Source: CAWCOU01 sp963797335 (GTDB lineage: Bacteria; Pseudomonadota; Gammaproteobacteria; JAURND01). Taken from it: DNA of 64,000 bases. Under the pieces are notes generated by a model, which worked only from the letters and a program-made list of their open reading frames with translations, was not told where the DNA came from and did not search any database. The stretch lies in NCBI GenBank assembly GCA_963797335.1, contig CAWCOU010000006.1, positions 124,001 to 188,000 of the forward strand, read 5' to 3'. The position numbers were made by a program, and so were the translations under genes. Every line of letters starts with the position of its first letter. Within the stretch, counting starts at the first letter, position 1. Positions 8,946-16,263 of this stretch are shown piece by piece.

Positions 8946-9289
8946 GAGCTAGGCCAGCCTTTAGGTTTTTTTAATGTGTTCTTCTTGAATAATGTTAAAT
9001 TTCCATATTTTTTAAAAGAAGTAGACTGTATCAAAATTGTTTACAGCTATCAAGACTTAAATTTAGCATTCTTCGGATAGAGCGACGGCCATAATCATAA
9101 ACAAAATAATGGGTCAATTTGACAGATAAGCTTTCAATAGCTTTTTTACCATAGAAGGATACCATATTGTTTTTGAGAGTATGGGAGCAGATTAATAATT
9201 ATGGTTTTAATTCCCAAAAATTCGAGGGAACTAGAAATGAAGCTGGTCGTGAGCTTCTATTTATCAGTTTCATTCATTAAGGATTCTAT
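8946..9289. other. Divergent intergenic region, 344 bases
   Basis: This lies between the large minus-strand gene and the multicopper oxidase and must hold both promoters. No convincing gene is seen. A TTGACA hexamer stands at 9119-9124 but no good -10 follows at 16-18 bases. A weak stem AAGCT/AGCTT with a run of six T (about 9128-9147) overlaps that place and resembles a poor terminator. The end (9279-9289) gives the AAGGA ribosome binding site of the oxidase. Confidence 0.3.
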
Positions 9290-10903
9290 ATGAAATACCT
9301 GATCTACGGGCTCGCATTACTTTTTACGACCTATTCTGCTTCCGCTGCTCATAGTGTTGTGAACTTAACGATTAGCGCTAAAGACGTCAATTATACCGGT
9401 GTCACTCGACCAGCTATTGCCGTCAATGATCAGATACCCGGTCCGATTTTACATTTTAAAGAAGGTGATCAAGTCACCATTCATGTCCACAATCTTCTCA
9501 AGCAAGGCACCACGATTCATTGGCATGGCGTGTTGGTACCATGGCAAATGGATGGTGTTGACGGTGTGTCACAATTAGCTATTCCACCCAATAGCACCTT
9601 TGATTATCAATTTACACTGCATCAAGCTGGTACTTATTGGTATCACGCGCATACGGGTTTGCAAGAGCAAGAAGGATTGTATGGCGCGTTCATTATTGAT
9701 CCGCGACAACCGAGCTCTTATCGCTATCAGGAAGATAAGGTAATTATACTTTCTGATTGGAGTAATACCCCAGCCCAACAAATATTGGATCATTTAAAGA
9801 CAGCAAAAGCCAATAAAAGCCCAGCAACAACGAACCCATCACACGCGCAGCAAATGGTCATGAGTCCAGAAGATAATAGTGACGTAACCTATGATGCTTA
9901 CCTCTTAAACGGACACCCGCCGAAAAATCCCTGGACATCATCGGTTAAAGTGGGTGATACCCTACGTCTTCGCTTCATTGGCGCCGCAGCTAGTACTATT
10001 TATCGCGTTTCTATTCCCGATACGAAGTTACAAGTAGTGCATGTGCAAGGGAATGATGTTAAGCCCTACTTTGTTTCTGATTTTATTATCGCGCCTGGGG
10101 AAACCTACGATGTGCTGGTGAAAATTACAAAAGATCAGCCCTATGTTATTCATGCTGAATCCATAGACCAACGTGGCACTGCTATCGGTGTTTTACTCTC
10201 TCATCCGCAGCAAGCCATCCCCTCTGTGATCCAGGATAACGTAGTTGTTAAGCAGAGGATGCAGCCTATGAATATGCCTATGTCTGCCGCTGCGGAGAAT
10301 ACAGTAGCCCCTCCTGGAGATGCCTCACAATCTCATTTAACCACAGGTACCTCCTATCAGACGTTAACAGCCGCAGAAAAAACCAATGACCCGAATAAAC
10401 CCATAACCAGCGTAATCCATATGCGGTTATCAGGACGTATGGATGGCTATGTATGGCTGATTAATGGCTTATCGGAACAGCAAGCCAAACCGATTCTGAT
10501 CCAACCCGGTAAGCGATACCGCCTAATATTTACTAACAGCAGCATGATGGATCACCCCATGCACCTGCACGGGCACTGGTTTATTCTGAGAAATGGTCAT
10601 GGCAGTTATGATCCTTTGCTGCACACCATTAATGTGCCTCCCAATGCTACCGTAGTGGCAGATGTCGATGCAGATGCCAGTGGGCAATGGTTCTTCCATT
10701 GCCATAATCTGTACCACATGGCGGCTGGAATGGCGCGTATATTTCGCTATACCACGTTATTAGCAATAGCAAACAAAACGCAAAAACCGGAAAAAGAAAT
10801 CCATTCTGGAAACTATATTAATCGACCTATCATACGAGTAGATACCCTGCCTATAAATTCGGCCCTGATTTATCCGTCCCGTAGTAATCCAACCGATAAT
10901 TAA
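9290..10903 (+). CDS. Periplasmic multicopper oxidase (CopA/laccase-like)
   Basis: Exported multicopper oxidase that couples oxidation of a substrate (Cu(I), phenols or metals) to reduction of oxygen to water. A Sec signal peptide is clear at residues 1-20 (hydrophobic core YGLALLFTTY, cleavage after ASAA). All four copper-binding blocks are present: HWHG at 77-80, YWYHAHTGLQEQ with H119 and H121, HPMHLHGHWF near 422-431, and HCHNLYHMAAGM near 470-481 with the type 1 copper cysteine C471 and an axial methionine. A Met-rich linker (QRMQPMNMPM, about 323-332) between domains 2 and 3 recalls CopA/CueO and suggests copper handling. AAGGA precedes the ATG. The next gene follows after 11 bases, so the two may be co-transcribed, although their functions look unrelated. 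The exact substrate is not determined. Confidence 0.92.
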   Translation: MKYLIYGLALLFTTYSASAAHSVVNLTISAKDVNYTGVTRPAIAVNDQIPGPILHFKEGDQVTIHVHNLLKQGTTIHWHGVLVPWQMDGVDGVSQLAIPPNSTFDYQFTLHQAGTYWYHAHTGLQEQEGLYGAFIIDPRQPSSYRYQEDKVIILSDWSNTPAQQILDHLKTAKANKSPATTNPSHAQQMVMSPEDNSDVTYDAYLLNGHPPKNPWTSSVKVGDTLRLRFIGAAASTIYRVSIPDTKLQVVHVQGNDVKPYFVSDFIIAPGETYDVLVKITKDQPYVIHAESIDQRGTAIGVLLSHPQQAIPSVIQDNVVVKQRMQPMNMPMSAAAENTVAPPGDASQSHLTTGTSYQTLTAAEKTNDPNKPITSVIHMRLSGRMDGYVWLINGLSEQQAKPILIQPGKRYRLIFTNSSMMDHPMHLHGHWFILRNGHGSYDPLLHTINVPPNATVVADVDADASGQWFFHCHNLYHMAAGMARIFRYTTLLAIANKTQKPEKEIHSGNYINRPIIRVDTLPINSALIYPSRSNPTDN

Positions 10904-10914
10904 TGAGGTGATAT

Positions 10915-11598
10915 ATGAGTGGAGAACAAAAAAGTAAAATGACCAAGCAGAAAATTGAGTTAACATCAGTGATTGATTGGAAAAAAGGAATTCACCATGA
11001 CATTGGTCAAGACGTTGAATCTTTGCGCAAACAAGGCGAAAGCGATAGGGAAACTTATGAGCGAAATTCATTAATAATACAAGATTTAGCAACGACTCCG
11101 GTCACAGATTATAAAGAGCTGGCACAACGAATGCAGAAGTACCCAGAATATGATATGGACAAGATTATCTTGGATACAGATTTCTCTAAAGTCATCAATA
11201 ATATGAGTATTTTTTATTTCACCAAAGATTACCCGCAACTTGCGCAGAGGGTGATCGACCATGTATTTAGCAGTGAAGAAAACTTTCGTTCCGTCAATGG
11301 CTGTATTTTCTCGCTTATTCGTTTTACGAAAGCTTATCCCGAACATGAAGAACGAGCCATAGAGTATGTTTTATCACATGAAAACTATTTTTCACGGGTG
11401 GTTCGAGGCTCTCTGCTAAAAAAATTTATTGATGCTTACCCTGACTATGCTGAACGAGGTACCGCACTTTTTGAAAAATTAAAAGAAGAAAAACTGAGCG
11501 TTACAAATTCAGGAAGCTCGGGTTTTTTCCCTATGCCTCCTTCTGATCAAGCTCTGGAAAAAGAAAAAAGTAATACAGCTAGTTGTCTAGTCATGTAA
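10915..11598 (+). CDS. Helical-repeat protein with C-terminal CaaX box, candidate prenylated effector
   Basis: A soluble 227-residue protein with no signal peptide and no family I recognise. Residues about 76-190 hold repeats of 30-35 residues, each opening with a Tyr-Pro: YPEYDMDKII (76), YPQLAQRVID (106), YPEHEERAIE (141) and YPDYAERGTA (175); the parts between are helix-like and end in FTKD/FTKA/FIDA. This suggests a small HEAT/ankyrin-like solenoid. The last four residues are C224-L-V-M, a textbook CaaX box (Cys, two aliphatics, Met) preferred by eukaryotic farnesyltransferase, after a flexible Ser/Gly/Pro-rich tail. Bacteria have no protein prenyltransferase; Legionella effectors with CaaX boxes are prenylated by the host. 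A host-delivered membrane-anchored effector is therefore the best inference. GAGG lies 8 bases before the ATG. Confidence 0.8.
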   Translation: MSGEQKSKMTKQKIELTSVIDWKKGIHHDIGQDVESLRKQGESDRETYERNSLIIQDLATTPVTDYKELAQRMQKYPEYDMDKIILDTDFSKVINNMSIFYFTKDYPQLAQRVIDHVFSSEENFRSVNGCIFSLIRFTKAYPEHEERAIEYVLSHENYFSRVVRGSLLKKFIDAYPDYAERGTALFEKLKEEKLSVTNSGSSGFFPMPPSDQALEKEKSNTASCLVM

Positions 11599-11826
11599 AA
11601 AATCAGTATCGATTGAGGCATGTACCCACTAGGGTGTTGTTTAAGAGTTGTATAGCGTGGGATTGGCTTGAGCTAAGAAGTACATCGGCATTTGGGTAAT
11701 GCTGCTGTCTAGCTAGCTTTACAGTACAGCCGTTGCAAAAAAAATTGTTTCGTAACTATAATAAGTATCGGTCTTTCGGGTGACGAATGGTTACTCTGAA
11801 TATTAAATAATGAATAGGGAAAGGTG

Positions 11827-12714
11827 ATGAGTGAAAATGATTTAGAACTAGGCGAATCTAAAACTAGTCAAAGAAATTCGGCTGATCTAAAAGAACCTTT
11901 ATTGGAACAAAAAAATCTAGAGGTTCCTGTTATTCAGCCTCCCATTGAATCATGTGAATCCAAATTCGAAAGAACGCTAGTGAATAGTTGCTTATCATAT
12001 ACCTATCTGCGTACCATACCCTTCATAAAAATGCCAATGGATATGATCAGATATACCTTAGCAGATCATGCACCACCAGCGGGTCCTACCTCAATTGCCG
12101 TTCAACATGCAAAGCTATATGCCGTCCTGGGGTTTTTTTCAAAGCTTTGTAGACTAGGTGCGGTAACCCTCCCTCTCCTTAGCTCAGCTACAGAATTACT
12201 ACGGATTGTCCAAGAAAATAAATCCACTTTTAATGAAGGTTATGCAGATGGTCTGCAACAGGATAGCGAGAAATACTCTTCTATGGCAGACAATTTTTTT
12301 ATTATATCATCCGCAACTTTCCAGGGAATCACCCCGTCAATTGCATGTCCTACTGCCTTTATCGGCGCTCAAAAAATAGCGAATGCCAAAAACGTCAAGG
12401 AAGTTTTAATTGGCATAGCGTTTCTGGGCGTTGGAGTTACCACTATTATAGGAAATTCCGCTTGTAACTATACATCTCAATTAGTCAGAGACCAAGGCGA
12501 ATATTATGGTTATCTCTGTGGGAATTTCCAGGGTTGTCTGGGTGAAGAAGAGCAATATCTGCCTACTTATCCAACAGGGATAAACAGTTTTGTCAGCAGC
12601 ATTAGCGCCGCGGCCTGTGGGTTTATGTATGGACTTATAGAAAGGGCACGAACTTATATGCGTGAAACAGGTATTCCTGATCCAGCTTCGGACAATAAAC
12701 CTATCAATAATTGA
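11827..12714 (+). CDS. Uncharacterised membrane protein, possible effector
   Basis: A 295-residue protein with a polar N-terminus of about 60 residues (many Glu, Ser, Lys and a KEPLLEQK stretch), then four hydrophobic segments at about 95-120 (YAVLGFFSKLCRLGAVTLPLL), 155-180, 198-220 (VLIGIAFLGVGVTTIIGNSA) and 257-278. Several cysteines and Tyr-rich loops occur in the last third. No signal peptide and no known domain. I use ATG 827 after 11,000 rather than the GTG three bases before, because AGGGAAAGG ends just ahead of it at proper distance. It follows the CaaX gene on the same strand after 228 bases. Membrane location is sure from hydrophobicity; a role in host membranes is only suggested by the neighbour. 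Confidence 0.7.
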   Translation: MSENDLELGESKTSQRNSADLKEPLLEQKNLEVPVIQPPIESCESKFERTLVNSCLSYTYLRTIPFIKMPMDMIRYTLADHAPPAGPTSIAVQHAKLYAVLGFFSKLCRLGAVTLPLLSSATELLRIVQENKSTFNEGYADGLQQDSEKYSSMADNFFIISSATFQGITPSIACPTAFIGAQKIANAKNVKEVLIGIAFLGVGVTTIIGNSACNYTSQLVRDQGEYYGYLCGNFQGCLGEEEQYLPTYPTGINSFVSSISAAACGFMYGLIERARTYMRETGIPDPASDNKPINN

Positions 12715-12739
12715 TAATTGTTCGTGTTTAGAATGCCAA

Positions 12740-12776
12740 AGCCTGGGGCGAGGCTGGATACTTTTAGCCAAAAGTA
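12740..12776. terminator. Weak stem-loops between convergent genes
   Basis: Two short hairpins lie between the membrane-protein gene (+) and dipZ (-): AGCCT/AGGCT (12740-12744 with 12751-12755) and TACTTTT/AAAAGTA (12759-12765 with 12770-12776). The second covers the dipZ stop codon. Neither is followed by a clear T run, so termination is only suggested by the convergent position. Confidence 0.25.
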
Positions 12777-14464
12777 AAAGTATACAATTCAACCCCTGCC
12801 CCTTCGACAATCAAGGTAATTTCCCCGCTTATCACGCTTGGAAAATTTGCCACTTCATACAATCTTTGTCCGGTAACACTAATTGCTGCATCCTTCACAT
12901 CCATTCCGCTTTCAGCGGGGTCTATGGGTTTACCATTGAATAAGACTTTTACTGATATTGGCGTGCTGGTGGTGTTACCCATTACTGCGTAGACATGTTT
13001 AGCGCGAAAATGGATTTTAATGGCGCTGACAGTAGACATAGCGACAATTTTCTGAGCATTCACTAACCATTTGCCTTGCAGTGCCCAATCATTTGAGGAG
13101 ATTTGAGGGGGAAAGATATAATTGGCTGTTTGATTTGCTACCTGTTCTTCTGGGCTGGCAAAATTTTCTGAACGTTCATAACCCAAATAGGTTTCCGGAG
13201 TTTGTTCATACTCCGGTGTGGTTGCATTCAATCCAGCAATGGCCATTTTTTGCATAGGGTTAAGCCCCAATAGCACGCGGATATTATGTTCTGTCGTCGC
13301 ATAATCTCCTTCACCAAAGTGTTGGTAAACCACCCTGCCCTGTTTATCAATCAAATAATGCGCCGGCCAATAACTATTATGGAAATTATTCCAGGTAGCG
13401 TACTGATTATCGAGAGCGACTGGGTAATGAATGCCAAAACGCGTCACTGCCTGCCGCACATTATCCGCATTTTTTTCGAACTCAAATTCTGGGGTATGCA
13501 CACCTATAATCACTAAACCCTGATCGTGGTAAGCTTTATCCCATGCCAATAGGAATGGCAAAGTACGTATGCAGTTAATGCAGGAGTAAGTCCAAAAGTC
13601 GATCAGTACGACTTTACCTTTCAATTGCGACAGGGTTAATGGCTGTGAATTGATCCAAGGGTCTAACCCCGCTAAATTGGGCGCAGTATAAGGAATTAGT
13701 AGTTCATCTACTAACCCGGTGGTCGGTGAAACGGTATTTTTTGTTACCGGATTGGGTGCCGCAGTTTCGGGTGCTGCTAACAGCGCAAATAAATCAGGGC
13801 GAAAATGGCTGATATAAGCTAATGCTAGGGTTGTCGCAATAATAATGACACCAAAAATCTTACGTAATAATTCAGTGTGTTTTTTAATAAAGGCAATGCT
13901 GTTCACTAATTTTTTTCCCAATAGCGCTATGATAAGCATAGGGGTTACACTGCCCAAAGCAAAAGCAAATAACGCCAAAAAACTGGCTAGTGCTGTTTTT
14001 TGCACGGCAATCTGAATCAACGCTGCCGCTAAAATCGGTCCTGCGCACGGGGTCCATACTAGACTCACCAGCCCTCCCAGCAACACACCACTGAAAAATC
14101 CGCCACCTGGTTGGCCTGAGGATGTAAAGCTTGTGCCAATACTCGCCACCTTTTGCGTCAGCAGGCTGAATTTTTCCGTTAAGGAACTGGAAAGCATGAC
14201 GACACCGAATAGAATGATGAGAATAAAGGCGACATCTCGTAGTCGATCGAGATTAATCCCCAGATGGGTCACGAGGAAATGCGAGAGTATAGTAAATACG
14301 GTAAAGGTAATGGCAAAACCGGTAATGATGCCCAAAGGGCGTCTTTTACCACCTTCTATGGTGCCGGATAGCATAATCGGCAGAATGGGTAAAATGCAGG
14401 GCGATAGGATAAGCGCGAAGCCTTCCAAGAAGGCCAGGATGATATTAAGGAGTTCTACTTGCAT
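12764..14464 (-). CDS. dipZ: DipZ-type protein: CcdA-like membrane domain fused to thioredoxin/TlpA and C-terminal domain
   Basis: Transfers reducing power across the inner membrane to periplasmic thiols. Residues 1-225 are a CcdA/DsbD-like domain of about six helices (ILSPCILPILPIML near 18-31; a second conserved Pro-Cys, WTPCAGPILAAAL, near 136-148). Residues about 265-400 are a TlpA/thioredoxin fold with the active site C295-I-N-C298 inside WTYSCINCIRTLPF. The last 150 residues are a beta-rich domain (about 430-566), as in mycobacterial DipZ. 566 residues matches that architecture. The CINC motif differs from the usual CxPC and fits DipZ proteins. The start overlaps the end of a small upstream gene by 20 bases, so the two are probably translated together. 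Partner proteins are not evident nearby, although the copper oxidase is a periplasmic neighbour. Confidence 0.87.
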   Translation of the reverse strand: MQVELLNIILAFLEGFALILSPCILPILPIMLSGTIEGGKRRPLGIITGFAITFTVFTILSHFLVTHLGINLDRLRDVAFILIILFGVVMLSSSLTEKFSLLTQKVASIGTSFTSSGQPGGGFFSGVLLGGLVSLVWTPCAGPILAAALIQIAVQKTALASFLALFAFALGSVTPMLIIALLGKKLVNSIAFIKKHTELLRKIFGVIIIATTLALAYISHFRPDLFALLAAPETAAPNPVTKNTVSPTTGLVDELLIPYTAPNLAGLDPWINSQPLTLSQLKGKVVLIDFWTYSCINCIRTLPFLLAWDKAYHDQGLVIIGVHTPEFEFEKNADNVRQAVTRFGIHYPVALDNQYATWNNFHNSYWPAHYLIDKQGRVVYQHFGEGDYATTEHNIRVLLGLNPMQKMAIAGLNATTPEYEQTPETYLGYERSENFASPEEQVANQTANYIFPPQISSNDWALQGKWLVNAQKIVAMSTVSAIKIHFRAKHVYAVMGNTTSTPISVKVLFNGKPIDPAESGMDVKDAAISVTGQRLYEVANFPSVISGEITLIVEGAGVELYTFTFG

Positions 14465-14771
14465 TGAGTGATCCCTTCCATGAGTCTAAACCTGTCACTG
14501 TATCTAATGATAATTCAAGAGCGAACGTTTCAAAATTTTTCTCATGAATACTATTTAGCATGTCTGTTAATTTATCGTAGGCCAGCTCTTTCAGCTTAGG
14601 GAAGTTCTGCTCCTCTTTCACCCAAAATTCAGGCCCTTTCCCTACGAGAGTTGGAACTCTCTTTAGCTCTGTTTCTTTTAATCGTAACGATTCTATCAAG
14701 GATAATTTATAAGCATTAAACGCATTGAATGTATTTTGCCAAGTACCCCCCCTTTCCTTTAAGTTTATCAT
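14445..14771 (-). CDS. Small hypothetical protein overlapping dipZ
   Basis: A 108-residue, soluble, helix-rich protein (LKELAYDKLTDMLNSIHEKN) without signal peptide or known motif. It ends 20 bases inside dipZ in another frame. The composition looks coding, with charged helices and few rare residues, and AAGGAAAGG-like purines lie within its own first codons rather than ahead of the ATG, so the start is uncertain. It may be a truncated remnant whose stop now lies inside dipZ. Function unknown. Confidence 0.5.
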   Translation of the reverse strand: MINLKERGGTWQNTFNAFNAYKLSLIESLRLKETELKRVPTLVGKGPEFWVKEEQNFPKLKELAYDKLTDMLNSIHEKNFETFALELSLDTVTGLDSWKGSLNASRTP

Positions 14772-14895
14772 GGAATCCAGTCGTATAGTAATATAATATA
14801 GCTCATTGAATAGCCTGATTTGCCTCTGTTTTGTCCAATCCGTAAGACGATTTGTACGAACAACTCAATAGAATAAACTTTAGGTATAAGACGAT

Positions 14896-16263
14896 ATGTG
14901 GACAAAAACAAATAATCACCCCTACCAAAAACTAGCCTATTTAGCAGTGCCCATGGCCATTACCCAGCTGATTACGATGGGTAGTTCCTTTCTATGCATG
15001 AGCATGTTATCACAGCTGGGGCATCAGGTGTTGGCTGCCAGCGCGCTGATTTTTTCTATATCCATCAGTGTCTTAGTGACCTCCATTTCGATATTATTTG
15101 CGCTGAGTTTGCTCATTGGCCACGCGTATGGCGAAAAAGACTATTTAGCGGTGGGCAGCTTGCTGCAACAAGGTTGGGTTATTGGGGCGCTTATTAGCCT
15201 GCCCACGATGTTTATTTGCTGGAATATTTATCCAGTGCTTATTTTTCTAGGCCAGGATAAGGAGCTCTCTCGTATCGTCGAAGTGTTCTTTCATGCCAGT
15301 ATTTTACGGGTGCCTATCATACTATTTTCGGTAGCTAATCAGCAGCTCTGTTTTGGTGTGAATAAACAACGGATTGATATGTACGCCAATATAGCAGGTG
15401 TGGTGGTACTTTTGGTCAGCTCTTATCTACTGATTTTCGGTAAATTAGGTTTGCCTGCTTTTGGGGTTGCTGGCTTTGGCTATGCGAGTACTTTGCAGAG
15501 TTTTTTTTATTTTATAGTGGTCAGTTGCTGTCTTTATTTCGATGATTACTTCAAGAAATTCGAATTATTCCGCATGCGCTTTCATAAAAACTGGCAAAGT
15601 CTAAAAAAATTATTTAAATTTGGCTGGCCCATCAGTTTGCAAATCAGTGGCGAAGTGATTTGTTTTTCCGTCATAGCTACTTTTATGGGTTGGTTGGGTA
15701 AGGACTCCTTGTCTGGCTATCAAATTATCATGCAATACCAATTTCTGATCGTTGTCCCTGTGTTCGCTATTTCTCAGGCCAGTGGTATTTTGATAGGCCA
15801 GGCCTACGGTGGCAAGCAAATGAGTGATATCAACAGTTATGGGCAGGCGGGTTTACTCTTTGTCTGTGTGATTACGGCGCTGATTGGTAGTTTATTTTTA
15901 ATTATTCCGAAAACGTTATGCCTGCCCTATCTGGATATTCATAACCCCGCAAACGCACATATCATGAGTATAGCGGTATTGTTGTTTGCTGTTTTAGCAA
16001 TAGCGCAATTTCTTGATGGCATTCGAAATTTGTTAACCGGCTGTTTGCGTGGTGTGTTAGATGTGCAATTTCCCATGCGAATTGGCCTGGGTGCTTTATG
16101 GCTGATCTCATTACCTATCGCTTATTTGTTTGGTTTTTTATTCCATTGGGGTGCCGTTGGGGTCATGATTGGCTGGACTCTGGGTGTGGGATTAGGAACC
16201 GTTATTCTAGCCGTTCGCTGGTTTTTTCGTGGTAGTTTGAAGATTGAGTCAAGGCCATCTTAA
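14896..16263 (+). CDS. MATE family efflux transporter
   Basis: A 455-residue inner-membrane protein with 12 predicted helices arranged as two similar halves, the hallmark of MatE transporters, which export cationic drugs or metabolites using Na+ or H+. The first half starts LAYLAVPMAITQLITMGSSF, and the second half opens with a matching LKKLFKFGWPISLQISGEVI near residue 240. Inside the second half, ISQASGILIGQAYGG is typical of NorM-like members. The last 62 bases overlap the convergent dehydrogenase gene. Substrate cannot be told from the sequence. Transcription probably starts in the short region after 14772. Confidence 0.9.
   Translation: MWTKTNNHPYQKLAYLAVPMAITQLITMGSSFLCMSMLSQLGHQVLAASALIFSISISVLVTSISILFALSLLIGHAYGEKDYLAVGSLLQQGWVIGALISLPTMFICWNIYPVLIFLGQDKELSRIVEVFFHASILRVPIILFSVANQQLCFGVNKQRIDMYANIAGVVVLLVSSYLLIFGKLGLPAFGVAGFGYASTLQSFFYFIVVSCCLYFDDYFKKFELFRMRFHKNWQSLKKLFKFGWPISLQISGEVICFSVIATFMGWLGKDSLSGYQIIMQYQFLIVVPVFAISQASGILIGQAYGGKQMSDINSYGQAGLLFVCVITALIGSLFLIIPKTLCLPYLDIHNPANAHIMSIAVLLFAVLAIAQFLDGIRNLLTGCLRGVLDVQFPMRIGLGALWLISLPIAYLFGFLFHWGAVGVMIGWTLGVGLGTVILAVRWFFRGSLKIESRPS

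Noticed and set aside
9119..9150. TTGACA as a promoter for the multicopper oxidase
   Set aside because: No reasonable -10 box at 16-18 bases; the stretch looks rather like a weak stem followed by T.
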